From positions 1 to 57,139 of the forward strand of contig JALESO010000044.1 in assembly GCA_022781925.1 (NCBI GenBank): 57,139 bases of DNA, given 5' to 3'. This document shows positions 33,533-42,014 of this stretch, piece after piece. How positions within the stretch are numbered: the stretch's first letter is position 1; every line of letters starts with the position of its first letter. Position numbers and translations under genes: made by a program. The notes below the pieces were generated by a model. The model was not told the origin of the DNA. It saw nothing but the letters and a program-made list of their open reading frames with translations, and searched no databases. This DNA is from Lachnospiraceae bacterium. Its GTDB lineage: Bacteria; Bacillota; Clostridia; Lachnospirales; Lachnospiraceae.

Positions 33533-34348
33533 TCAATTTCTAAATAAGTATTTATACTTACGCATCTGTTCAAATAAAATATCCCGCACTCTCTCTTTCT
33601 CCTGCTCAGAATAACCCGGTATTTCATTCAGTAACTGTTCCACATCCTTTTTCGTAAAACTAAAATGCAGATTTATTCCGCATGCATCTTCTGATACATC
33701 CAATTGTTCCTCAAAACTGCCACTGATTGTTTTTGCCCGTACTTCCGAAAGTGCCTCATATAGATCTGTTCCCAGCGGATAGTCCATACTTGTATCAGAA
33801 AGCAATCCTGCTCCATGATCAAAAATAGGGCAATATGCAAATTCACCCTTCTGATTCATCAATACAGCCACATTATGCATATGACGGTCTTCATTTACAA
33901 ATACCGCATCAATCGTCAGCAATTTATTTAAGTAAATTCCAAAATCTTTCAATCCAGTAATACGCTCCACCTGCGTAACCAGAAAGTTGAACCGATCTTC
34001 CACAGAAGATCGTATATGCCATACAGACTCATACAGACTCTTCTGAAAAAAATTCTGAAACAGCCGCTCCAGTGTAATGATCTGCCAGTCATCATATAAA
34101 AAATTATTGCTCTTTACACCGTTATAAAATACATTTTTATATTTTATCTGTTCATAATCGTACAGAACAAATTCATCTTTTTGTAAAGAAGAGAACTTCA
34201 GCAAATGCGAAACCATGTACTCCGCAAGTCCTTCATAACCGGTACAATCTGCTTTATACCAGATGCCATCATTTTCCCATTTCAGCTGATTTCCTTTAGA
34301 TGATTGTCTGTTGGCTTTTCGTTCATTCTGTTCAAATAATTCGATCAT
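33533..34348 (-). CDS. HipA-like kinase (toxin candidate) lacking the N-terminal HipA subdomain
   Basis: 271 residues. Kinase features of the HipA/CtkA fold are present: IWYKADCTGYEGLAEYMVSHLL with Lys32 in the ATP site, the catalytic segment NEDRHMHNV (D154, N159) and the metal-binding PIFDHGAG (D177). The usual HipA N-subdomain 1 is absent. GAGGTGA, overlapping the stop of the helix-turn-helix gene seven bases upstream, serves as ribosome site, so the pair is coupled. HipA kinases phosphorylate translation factors such as GltX and cause growth arrest; here that is inferred from the motifs. A terminator hairpin follows. Confidence 0.75.
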   Translation of the reverse strand: MIELFEQNERKANRQSSKGNQLKWENDGIWYKADCTGYEGLAEYMVSHLLKFSSLQKDEFVLYDYEQIKYKNVFYNGVKSNNFLYDDWQIITLERLFQNFFQKSLYESVWHIRSSVEDRFNFLVTQVERITGLKDFGIYLNKLLTIDAVFVNEDRHMHNVAVLMNQKGEFAYCPIFDHGAGLLSDTSMDYPLGTDLYEALSEVRAKTISGSFEEQLDVSEDACGINLHFSFTKKDVEQLLNEIPGYSEQEKERVRDILFEQMRKYKYLFRN

Positions 34349-34355
34349 AGATTTG

Positions 34356-34904
34356 TCACCTCTCTATTCGAATCCAAAAATGATCTTCTGCCATTCTGCC
34401 TTCCGTCTTCTGAATGATCATCAGCGGATCATAAAACGGCAGATCCAGATCTTTTAAAATGAGTTTCATTTTATCACGGCTTTTTGGGAAACAACGAGAC
34501 TCCAAAAAAATCTCATAATCCTCATAGGTCGGTTCCTTCAGATTTCCAAAAGCCTGAAACATAATATTATCTGTATAATTTTTAATTTTTACCCGTTTTT
34601 TCAGTTCATCTACATCAATCATCGTACATATTTCCTGTTCATGCATATACCACATGCGTAAACCATATTCCCTGTCCGGAATCTGCATTTTTGTAACATA
34701 CTCCGGATGATCTTCTAATATTTTTAATAGCAAAACAACCGGTCCGGTGATTTTATCTTCTTTCGTCTCCCAGCGTTCTATCGTTGCTTTGGAAACACCA
34801 AGTAATTCCGCAAATTTCTTCTGTGTTAACTGTAATGCTTTTCGTATTCTTTTAATATCTGAACCGGTCACATATTCCTGAATTGCAAAGTTCGTATTAT
34901 TCAT
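34356..34904 (-). CDS. HTH regulator/antitoxin candidate paired with HipA-like kinase
   Basis: 182 residues from ATG 34904 (GAGGTGA eight bases upstream). XRE-like helix-turn-helix near the N terminus (IRKALQLTQKKFAELLGVSKATIERWE, about residues 19-45). A second domain (about 90-182) carries IDVDELKKRVKIKNYTDN, TYEDYEIFLESRCFP and the end EGRMAEDHFWIRIER; I have the impression this block is shared by Firmicute proteins next to HipA-like kinases but cannot name the family. It may neutralise the kinase in the place of the missing HipA subdomain. Repeats matching ACCATTTTGATGGT upstream (34934 and 34967) suggest self-repression. Confidence 0.75.
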   Translation of the reverse strand: MNNTNFAIQEYVTGSDIKRIRKALQLTQKKFAELLGVSKATIERWETKEDKITGPVVLLLKILEDHPEYVTKMQIPDREYGLRMWYMHEQEICTMIDVDELKKRVKIKNYTDNIMFQAFGNLKEPTYEDYEIFLESRCFPKSRDKMKLILKDLDLPFYDPLMIIQKTEGRMAEDHFWIRIER

Positions 34905-34933
34905 ATGAAACATCACCTCATTTTTATTAAACC

Positions 34934-34981
34934 ACCATTTTGATGGTTTTTCAAGCAAAAAAATACTCATTTTGATGGTTT
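34934..34981 (-). promoter_or_regulatory. Two operator repeats upstream of the HTH/HipA-like pair
   Basis: ACCATTTTGATGGT (34934-34947, perfect 5-bp arms) and CTCATTTTGATGGTTT (34967-34982) repeat at about 32 bases, three helical turns. They lie 30-77 bases before the HTH start and are the likely binding sites of the HTH protein. Confidence 0.6.
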
Positions 34982-35006
34982 CAAAACAATTCATTCAAAT
35001 ATAAAC

Positions 35007-35070
35007 AAATTCTGGATATTTTGTCCTGTACGCTAACAATCGCTCCACAGGAAAAAATACCCAGAATTTT
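35007..35070. repeat. Conserved-loop hairpin, copy 2 (terminator of anti-sigma gene)
   Basis: Stem AAATTCTGG...TCCTGT with ACAGGA...CCAGAATTT (two mismatches) and the loop ACGCTAACAATCGCTCC. Same orientation and nearly the same loop as copy 1 at 33429. Together the two bracket the HTH/HipA-like pair. Confidence 0.75.
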
Positions 35071-35102
35071 CTTATTTAAACTGTTCTTTTATGGTTTTTA
35101 TT

Positions 35103-36518
35103 TTATTCCGCCACAGAACGCATATCAATGAAGTTCCAGGCACCATCATGCAATCCATCTCCAAAGTTCAGTTCCATCACCATTTCGTCTAACATATCTT
35201 CATCTACCAGATACCCAAGCTGAAGTGTCACACTGTCTCCCACTTTCATTTTCTTACAGTAATACCAGCTTCCACTTTCGCTGTCCGAAACCCATAGCGG
35301 CATGTTATCCCGGTAGTAAAGATTCCTGTCGCCCCGTTCAAATTCCCGCCAGTCAAATTCTGTATCATCGGCAGTTTTTCTGATATATGCCAGCGGATTC
35401 GCCACCGGAAGCATATCCTCCTCATCTTCATAGGATATATTCCGGATCGTCATTGTCACAAGCACCAGTTTCGGCATCACATGCTCTGTTTTCTGCACAT
35501 ACGTGAGTGGTTGATCATAACCGTTCCCGAAGGCAATGGTTTCGCGCTCATAGGACTGGAGATTCAGATTTTCATCTACCCCAATGCCACTTTTCAGGTT
35601 TTCTGATACTTCATCCTGATATCCATTCTGATCCAGATCACGCAGATTATCCCGTACTTCGATGGCATCTATCCGATAACTGATACCATTGTATATCTGC
35701 GTATCCCCCACATCGCACATTTTATCTGTCGGGAAGCTGCGCAGATTCTCATTTTCTGCCGCGTCAATCCGCTCTGTCCGCTTCATCTGCGCGATATACT
35801 CTGACATGGACTGTACCACATCCGCCGTCGCTTCCGTGGCAGGTTCCAGAATAAACTTCTGTGCCAATGTAAGAAATGTCCGGTCATCCATCTCCTCCAT
35901 TCCCACTCCCTGAATGAGCAGTGCATAGCCATACGCTTCATAAAAGACTGCGACTTCTTTTCCTTCTGTTCCTGCGGGGTACTGGCTTCCCGCCAGATGA
36001 TTCTGTCTCATGTAGACCGCTTTATGTCCGTTCCATACCATCTCCTGTGCATCCACAACGTCCCGTTCATAAAACTGATCGGTATCGCCGTCAATCTGCA
36101 AAATCTCAATATACAGTCCCTGTGTATCCGGATGTTCTTCAGAGCAAAAATGGATGACTTTCATTTCATCCAGGCCCGCATCCTGCTCCCTTGTATAACC
36201 GGTGAGATCTGTCACCTTCAGTTTCACATATTCCTGCGCCATGCTCTGCTGCGCTACATCCTCATCTTCACTGTCTGATATCTGAAATACCGCATGCATC
36301 TGATCTTTTTTCAAGGACATAAGATATGCCGATATTTTTTCTCCTGCAAATCCCACAGTAGGAACAGCCAATGCCAGAATACAGGCTGCCACCGCAATCT
36401 TCGGGAACCGACGCGGTTTTCTCTTTTCACATTTTGCACAGATATCCCCAAACACCTGCTGCTTTTTTTCCTCCGACATATGAAGCATATCAAAAGCATT
36501 TCTGTAATGTTTATCCAT
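35103..36518 (-). CDS. Anti-sigma-type membrane protein with large external domain
   Basis: 471 residues. A cytosolic N terminus with a CAKCEKRK motif precedes a single membrane segment (about 41-60, KIAVAACILALAVPTVGFA). The long external part contains a DUF4367-like stretch (KVTDLTGYTREQDAGLDEMKVIHFCSEEHPD; GKEVAVFYEAYGYALLIQG) and a second domain from about 250 on with no family I recognise. Its ATG overlaps the end of the ECF sigma gene by eight bases, so it is probably the cognate regulator that holds the sigma factor and reads an envelope signal. It ends in the conserved-loop hairpin. Confidence 0.75.
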   Translation of the reverse strand: MDKHYRNAFDMLHMSEEKKQQVFGDICAKCEKRKPRRFPKIAVAACILALAVPTVGFAGEKISAYLMSLKKDQMHAVFQISDSEDEDVAQQSMAQEYVKLKVTDLTGYTREQDAGLDEMKVIHFCSEEHPDTQGLYIEILQIDGDTDQFYERDVVDAQEMVWNGHKAVYMRQNHLAGSQYPAGTEGKEVAVFYEAYGYALLIQGVGMEEMDDRTFLTLAQKFILEPATEATADVVQSMSEYIAQMKRTERIDAAENENLRSFPTDKMCDVGDTQIYNGISYRIDAIEVRDNLRDLDQNGYQDEVSENLKSGIGVDENLNLQSYERETIAFGNGYDQPLTYVQKTEHVMPKLVLVTMTIRNISYEDEEDMLPVANPLAYIRKTADDTEFDWREFERGDRNLYYRDNMPLWVSDSESGSWYYCKKMKVGDSVTLQLGYLVDEDMLDEMVMELNFGDGLHDGAWNFIDMRSVAE

Positions 36519-37002
36519 CTTTTTCCAGCTCCTTTCTCAGCAGTTCCTTTGCCCTGCTCAGCCTTGACCGCAGCGTCGATGCATTTTTATGCATGATTGC
36601 CGCAAGCTCCTCGATGCTGTATCCCTCATAATAATGCAGATATAAAAGTTCCGCATGCGCCGGCGGAAGCTTCCATATTGCATGCAGCACCTGTCTGTCT
36701 TCTGAAGTTGTCTGTACCGACTGCAGCATCTGCTCCGCCGCTTCATCGTACACATTGCGCTTTCGCTTCCAGAAACTTTTCTGTACATCCTTGCAATAGT
36801 TGATGGCGGTGCGAAGCAGCCAGGCTCTCTCATGTTCCCTATCGGTAAAATCTGGGCTTTTCTGAAACAGCCGCACAAAGGTTTCCGACACCGCATCCAG
36901 TGCATCCTGTTCGTGTTTCAGCTGAAGCAGACAGACACGGTACACCATGTCGCAGTTGCGCCGGTAGATTTCTTCCATCTGCCCTTTTGTAAGTACCTTC
37001 AT
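36511..37002 (-). CDS. ECF-type RNA polymerase sigma factor (second)
   Basis: 163 residues from ATG 37002; an alternative GTG at 37032 would add ten. Region 2: YRVCLLQLKHEQDALDAVSETFVRLFQ and RAWLLRTAINYCKD. Region 4: LPPAHAELLYLHYYEGYSIEELAAIMH, then ASTLRSRLSRAKELLRKELE. It belongs to the small Firmicute sigmas encoded before DUF4179/DUF4367 anti-sigmas. It differs clearly from the first ECF sigma at 561-1079 and should serve another regulon. Forms an operon with the anti-sigma gene. Confidence 0.85.
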   Translation of the reverse strand: MKVLTKGQMEEIYRRNCDMVYRVCLLQLKHEQDALDAVSETFVRLFQKSPDFTDREHERAWLLRTAINYCKDVQKSFWKRKRNVYDEAAEQMLQSVQTTSEDRQVLHAIWKLPPAHAELLYLHYYEGYSIEELAAIMHKNASTLRSRLSRAKELLRKELEKDG

Positions 37003-37134
37003 GTCTCCCTTAACTCCTTTCACTGATAACACGAATAAGAGCCGTATTTCGTCTTATTCCACATAAAAAATTTTAGATATATTTTTTACGGATTCTTATA
37101 TCACAAATACATCTAAGCCTACTTCCGTAAAAAC

Positions 37135-37182
37135 AAAAAAGCCGTGCAGCGCAGATACGTTTATCTGTTCTACACGACTCTT
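37135..37182 (-). terminator. Terminator of the flippase-like gene
   Basis: GTGCAGCGCAGAT pairs imperfectly with ATCTGTTCTACAC around ACGTTT, then TTTTTTG on the minus strand. It lies about 60 bases after the stop at 37243. Confidence 0.75.
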
Positions 37183-37242
37183 GATGTCGGTTATTGTCTC
37201 CATCCGACTTAACTTTTTGCATAAAGACATTCCATGTACACT

Positions 37243-38232
37243 TTATTTGTGTCGATGTACCACTTTACTGATCAGGATCAGCACACCGCCCACCACAAAC
37301 GGGAAAATGAAAGTTGCCACACGGTACAGCACGGTGATCGCACCTGCCTTGTGCACACCCACCAGTACAGCAAACAGGTTCGTCATGATCAGTTCCACCG
37401 CTCCGACTCCTGCCGGTGTCGGAATTACCGCCGCAGACATAACAGACAGCGATGTAATGGACAGAGAATCCAACAGTGTAACCTCATTGCTTCCAAACAG
37501 GATCAGAAACGGGATGCAATACCAGAAGCACAGCTTCGCCATATTTTTCAATACCATGGAAATCAGTGACGGTACGTCCTTCAGCAGTTTGGATGTGGAT
37601 TTCTCCATAATGTCACAGCTCTGCTCCAGCTTGGTCAGCGCCGGAGTCAGCTTTCCGCTTTTGTTAAACTTACGCACGATCCACAATATCAGCTGATGCG
37701 ATTTCGCGGATACCGCAAAAATGATCAGCGCAATGCTGATGATCGCTGTCAGCGCATACGCCAGTCCCAGATACACGCCATACTCTCTGTAATTCCGGGA
37801 CATTATTTTCCAGTTCAGCACAAACAAAAGTCCACTGAACAGTGCCACGCTGACTTTGTGCACCATGTACTGGATCATATAAAGTCCAGTGGCTTCCGAA
37901 TAGCCAACGCCTTTTTTGCCAAGGTACACGATGGCAGCCACGCCGGAACCGCTTCCCAGTGTGGACAGACGGTAAAAGGAGCAGTTGAAGGCACAGTAAA
38001 CTGCTTCCCGGTATTTGAATTGTGGATTATATCTGCGGGCCAGTGAATAGGTGATCCACGCCTCGAACAAATGATAGATCACCGTCGCTGCCATGATCGC
38101 CACCAATACAGCCAGCGATGTTTTTCCAAGCTGCTCTACGATATCCTCTGCCGAATCCCTGAATGTATACCAGATGATCAGGATCAGGATCGCCACAAAG
38201 ATCAGCTTCGCCAGTAATTTTTTATTTTTCAT
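37243..38232 (-). CDS. Lysylphosphatidylglycerol-synthase-TM / UPF0104 family membrane protein
   Basis: 329 residues, ATG 38232 with GGAAGGAG upstream. About eight membrane segments; family features include EAVYCAFNCSFYRLSTLGSGSGVAAIVYLGKKGV near residue 80 and SVMSAAVIPTPAGVGAVELIMTNLF near 280, matching the flippase-like half of MprF without the synthase half. Such proteins move or contribute to lipids or glycolipids in the envelope. Single gene with own terminator; no obvious partner adjacent. Confidence 0.8.
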   Translation of the reverse strand: MKNKKLLAKLIFVAILILIIWYTFRDSAEDIVEQLGKTSLAVLVAIMAATVIYHLFEAWITYSLARRYNPQFKYREAVYCAFNCSFYRLSTLGSGSGVAAIVYLGKKGVGYSEATGLYMIQYMVHKVSVALFSGLLFVLNWKIMSRNYREYGVYLGLAYALTAIISIALIIFAVSAKSHQLILWIVRKFNKSGKLTPALTKLEQSCDIMEKSTSKLLKDVPSLISMVLKNMAKLCFWYCIPFLILFGSNEVTLLDSLSITSLSVMSAAVIPTPAGVGAVELIMTNLFAVLVGVHKAGAITVLYRVATFIFPFVVGGVLILISKVVHRHK

Positions 38233-38361
38233 ATAGGTATGTTCTCCTTCCATCGTAACCAGTATACCATTACAATTTACTCACATGTATTCCAGAATCA
38301 TTTTCCAAATAATATCAACAAACTGTAACTATATATTTCTATTCTAAGTGTCTTCACCAAC

Positions 38362-39297
38362 TTAAGATTCGAAGAACTCCTTCACCTGTTGTAAAATAAT
38401 GTCCATCAGACGCTTTCTCGTCTCCACAGCCGCCCATGCAATATGCGGTGTGATCACAAGTCTCTCGCTGTCCTTGATGCGGCGCAGCGGATTGTCCCCA
38501 CGCATCGGCTCGACACTCAGCACATCCAGTCCGGCCGCCGCAATGGTTCCCTGTTCCAGTGCATCAGCCAGATCGGCTTCCACCACAATGGGGCCACGTC
38601 CCACATTGATAAAGATCGCACTGTCTTTCATTTTTGTAAAAGCATCCGCATTCATCAGATGCTCGGTCTGCTCTGTCAGCGGTGCATGCACGGATACGAT
38701 ATCCGATGTGGTAAGCAGCGTATCAAAGTCCACACGCTCATAACCATCCTCCGTATGATTTCCGGAAGTGGAATAATAGATCACATGGCAGCCAAAGGCT
38801 TTTGCCAGATCTGCCACCCGTTTTCCGATGGCGCCCAGTCCGATGATCCCCCAGATCATCCCGCAAAGTTCATGGAAATGATTTGCAAAATGTGTAAACA
38901 TAGAATCATTCACATATTTCTCTGATTTGACATAATTGTCATAATAGGACATCTTCTCCAGCAGGTAAAACAGCAGGGCAAAGGTATGCTGTGCCACACA
39001 TTCCGTAGAATAGCCTGCCACATTCCGCCATGCAATATTCCGCTCTGCCAGAAACTCCTTGTCCAGATTGTTTGTGCCCGTGGCAGTCACACACACCAGC
39101 TTCAGATTGCGGGCAGCGCCAACGGTCTGTTCATTGATCTCCATCTTGTTGATGATGACCACATCTGCATCCTGCACACGCTCCGGTACTTCCTCCGGTT
39201 TGCTGCTTCCGTAGCGGACTACTTCCCCCAATGCCTCAAATCCACTGAGATCAATGTCCGTTCCGATTGAATTATCATCTAAAAAAACTATCTTCAT
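38362..39297 (-). CDS. D-isomer-specific 2-hydroxyacid dehydrogenase
   Basis: 311 residues. Rossmann motif GIIGLGAIGKRVA (about 149-161). Catalytic residues: Arg in INVGRGPIV, Glu in DVLSVEP and His in ITPHIAWA. The set fits glycerate/hydroxypyruvate or phenylpyruvate-type NAD-dependent reductases in the cytosol. Located downstream of the MFS gene but separated from it by two terminators, so independently transcribed. It could supply 2-hydroxyacids for the Etf-linked dehydrogenase, but nothing in the sequence ties them together. Confidence 0.85.
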   Translation of the reverse strand: MKIVFLDDNSIGTDIDLSGFEALGEVVRYGSSKPEEVPERVQDADVVIINKMEINEQTVGAARNLKLVCVTATGTNNLDKEFLAERNIAWRNVAGYSTECVAQHTFALLFYLLEKMSYYDNYVKSEKYVNDSMFTHFANHFHELCGMIWGIIGLGAIGKRVADLAKAFGCHVIYYSTSGNHTEDGYERVDFDTLLTTSDIVSVHAPLTEQTEHLMNADAFTKMKDSAIFINVGRGPIVVEADLADALEQGTIAAAGLDVLSVEPMRGDNPLRRIKDSERLVITPHIAWAAVETRKRLMDIILQQVKEFFES

Positions 39298-39431
39298 ATC
39301 TTTTCTGTTCCTTCTAACTGTTTTCTGTTACATCTGTCATTTTCTGTAACCATCATTACGTTCCATCATTTTATCGCCTTCTACCGATGATTATTTCTGA
39401 CTCCGCCCATTGTAACTCATTTTATAGAAAA

Positions 39432-39519
39432 AAGAAAGTGGCTGCCCGCAAAAGGACTTTTCCACTTTCTTAGTTTTTTATGAACATGCAAAAACAGCTC
39501 TGACGATCCAGAGCTGTTT
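39432..39519 (-). terminator. Two tandem terminators after the MFS gene
   Basis: First AAACAGCTCT/AGAGCTGTTT (39492-39501 with 39510-39519), then AAGAAAGTGG/CCACTTTCTT (39432-39441 with 39462-39471), each with a T-run on the minus strand. Confidence 0.8.
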
Positions 39520-39536
39520 GCAATCATATTCTGTAT

Positions 39537-40760
39537 TTATTTTGCTTTCGGTCTGCGTACACCGAAGGATACAACAAAACCAAGAACAGTTACGATGATC
39601 ATCATGAAGATTGTTGTCATGAAAGATCCGCTTGCATCATACAGTTTACCTGCGATCGTAGAAGCAAAAGATGCAATCAGCAGGTTTGTGTTGATCAGAG
39701 AGAAGTTCAGAGAATAATTCTCGCGACCAAAGAAATCACTGATAATAGCTGAGTTTGTCGGTGTAACTCCGCCGTAAGCAAGTCCGCCTACTACGAATCC
39801 GATGATGATAAATGCAAAGTTTCCACTTACCAGTGCAAGTACAAGGATTAGAGCTGCAACGATGAAGATGATCATATCAAGGATCATTGTGAATCTGTAA
39901 CCTTTTTTATCAAATAATCCACCGAAAATTACTCGTCCGATACCATTGAAAATAGAGATCAGACCTACAACGGTAGCGATGTTTCCATCAGATACCGTAG
40001 TACCAACCTGGCTTGCGATACCACTTGCCTGGGAAACCAGTGCAAGACCTGCAGCACTTACCAGAATAGCCCAGATGTAGTAGAACCAGAATGTCGGCAT
40101 GGTTGCCATTTTTCCTGTATTTACTTCGCAGGCCGGCTCACGAACTGCTTTTTTCTGTGCAGCGCCTGCACCCGGATTGTAACCAGCTTCCGGTTTTACG
40201 AAGAAGAAGCTGCAGATTACCATTACAATTACAATAATGATACCGAGAACACGGAAAGTGGACTGCCATTTGTCTGTTCCGTCAGACGGTGTAACAGCTG
40301 CAAATACTTTACCGATGATAAAGCTGCTCAGACCGAATCCCATCAGAAGGATACCGGAGATCAGACCCTGTTTGTCCGGGAACCATAAGGACATGGTACT
40401 CATAACTGCATTATAAGCAAATCCTGCACCAAGACCACACAGAACACCAAAACCAAGATACAATGTAGCCGGTGAAGCACCTGTTGTGGAAGCAATCATA
40501 AATCCTGCTAAAAATAAAATTCCTGAAAGAATAATGTAGATCTTCGGGCTGACTTTTTTTGCCATCATACCGGCAATCAGACATCCGATACAGAAAAATG
40601 CCATAACCATGGTAAATGTCATAGATAACTGTGCTGCTGTCCAGTCCGGACGGGAAGCACCGATTGATTTGGACATAACGGACCATGCATATACCAGACC
40701 TGCGAGAAGCAGAGTGATAACACCGATGATCGCATACACCCAGCGATTTAAGTTTTTCAT
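39537..40760 (-). CDS. OFA-type major facilitator (oxalate/formate antiporter-like)
   Basis: 407 residues; ATG 40760 with GGAGGG upstream; the longer start at 40832 is rejected because it lies upstream of that ribosome site. Twelve membrane segments; N-terminal RWVYAIIGVITLLLAGLVYAWSVM and GFGVLCGLGAGFAYNAVMST are typical of the OFA group, which exchanges or imports small carboxylates. A strong divergent promoter region links it to the AraC regulator at 41005, its probable activator. The cargo is unknown; an organic acid is likely. Confidence 0.85.
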   Translation of the reverse strand: MKNLNRWVYAIIGVITLLLAGLVYAWSVMSKSIGASRPDWTAAQLSMTFTMVMAFFCIGCLIAGMMAKKVSPKIYIILSGILFLAGFMIASTTGASPATLYLGFGVLCGLGAGFAYNAVMSTMSLWFPDKQGLISGILLMGFGLSSFIIGKVFAAVTPSDGTDKWQSTFRVLGIIIVIVMVICSFFFVKPEAGYNPGAGAAQKKAVREPACEVNTGKMATMPTFWFYYIWAILVSAAGLALVSQASGIASQVGTTVSDGNIATVVGLISIFNGIGRVIFGGLFDKKGYRFTMILDMIIFIVAALILVLALVSGNFAFIIIGFVVGGLAYGGVTPTNSAIISDFFGRENYSLNFSLINTNLLIASFASTIAGKLYDASGSFMTTIFMMIIVTVLGFVVSFGVRRPKAK

Positions 40761-40812
40761 ACTAACTTTCCCTCCTAAAAAATTTATACTATCTATATTC
40801 CATAAAAAAAGC

Positions 40813-40874
40813 GGAGAAATCCATTTCTCCATTGCAACATGTACTATTATAATCTAACTTTTTGCATCTTGCAA
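40813..40874 (-). promoter_or_regulatory. Promoter and leader hairpin of the MFS gene
   Basis: TTGCAA (40874-40869), 17 bases, TATAAT (40851-40846) on the minus strand. In the leader GGAGAAAT and ATTTCTCC (40813-40830) form an inverted repeat with a two-base centre, a candidate operator or hairpin. Confidence 0.75.
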
Positions 40875-40944
40875 GATTTTTTTATTTCCAGTTCCGGGAA
40901 ATAAGCGGAAAAACAAGTATCACTCGCCAAATGAATGGCTTTCT

Positions 40945-40952
40945 GCTATAAT
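40945..40952 (+). promoter_or_regulatory. Extended -10 promoter of araC-type gene
   Basis: TGCTATAAT ends at 40952 with no good -35; start near 40959, 46 bases before ATG 41005. Confidence 0.5.
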
Positions 40953-41004
40953 AAACAGACACAACAGACGATTTATGTTTTACAGATAAGGAGATGGCTC
41001 CGAC

Positions 41005-41880
41005 ATGAGTTCAAATTTAACAGAAAAACAATTAACCCTGCCCCTGTCCAGTGATGTTCTGACAGGCGCGCTGACACGCCGGGAAGAGGCTGGTTTCAGC
41101 TTTGGGGCACATATTCATACAACCATAGAATTTTACCGGATCCTCTCCGGAGTCTGCTATATGGATATCGGCACAGAAACCATCACATGCAATGCCGGAG
41201 ATTTCGTCATGATCCTCCCAAACGTCGTACATTCCTTTTATCTCGGAAAAGACAGCGACTGTGAGTTTCAGCAGATCCACTTCCGGCCGGAAACCTTTGC
41301 CAATGTCATCCTGGATAACAGCGGGATCTACCCCATCAGCATGATGCATGCGATCCATTTTCATTTTAAGACATATTACCATCAGAAATCAGATTCCATT
41401 CTGGATGACTGCCTGCAGAAAGTCATTGACCTGCACGCTTCCTCGGACAGCCTGTTTTCTGCGGCAAACATCAACCTGTCCCTGATGAATATCATGCTTC
41501 ACATTCTGGACAAGAAGCAGCCGGATCACCACTTTGTGGATCCGAATATCCAGAACAGCTATGTGGCATACACTCTGGATCACATCCACAAAAATTATAT
41601 GTACAAGATTCATCAGGAGGACATCGCCAAAGAGCTTCAGATCTCCGTGCGCTATCTGAGTACACTGTTTAAAAAATATATGAACATCACCCTGTCCAAC
41701 TATATCAACATTTACCGGATCAACAAATCCATCGAACTGATGCAATCGGACAAATCCCTGACGGAGATCGCACAGCTGGTAGGATTCAAGGATTCCCAGC
41801 ATTACTCCAAGCTGTTTACGACCATCATCGGGGAGACACCTTCCAGTTACCGGAAGTCCTACATCAAAGACTATTATTAA
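41005..41880 (+). CDS. AraC-family regulator with cupin sensor domain
   Basis: 291 residues; AAGGAGATG before the start. N-terminal cupin (HIHTTIEFYRILSGVCYMDIG and ITCNAGDFVMILPNVVHSF), C-terminal double helix-turn-helix (EDIAKELQISVRYLSTLFKKYMN; KSLTEIAQLVGFKDSQHYSKLFTTIIGETPSSYRK). It would sense a sugar or organic compound and activate the divergent OFA transporter gene; the GH101 gene converges from the other side and is a second possible target. Ends in a strong terminator shared with GH101. Confidence 0.9.
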   Translation: MSSNLTEKQLTLPLSSDVLTGALTRREEAGFSFGAHIHTTIEFYRILSGVCYMDIGTETITCNAGDFVMILPNVVHSFYLGKDSDCEFQQIHFRPETFANVILDNSGIYPISMMHAIHFHFKTYYHQKSDSILDDCLQKVIDLHASSDSLFSAANINLSLMNIMLHILDKKQPDHHFVDPNIQNSYVAYTLDHIHKNYMYKIHQEDIAKELQISVRYLSTLFKKYMNITLSNYINIYRINKSIELMQSDKSLTEIAQLVGFKDSQHYSKLFTTIIGETPSSYRKSYIKDYY

Positions 41881-41926
41881 TAAATGAACTTTTTCTTTTT
41901 ACTGATGAAAAACAGACATACAAAAC

Positions 41927-41952
41927 GGGCGCCGCACTTTCCTGCGACGCCC
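41927..41952. terminator. Bidirectional terminator between araC-type and GH101 genes
   Basis: GGGCGCCGCA and TGCGACGCCC arms, six-base loop, ATTTTT on plus and GTTTTG on minus. Convergent genes end at 41880 and 42015. Confidence 0.88.
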
Positions 41953-42014
41953 ATTTTTCTTACTTTTGCAAGTATTATTTCATTATCTTTTTACAAGTCA
42001 GTCACTGCTTTGTA

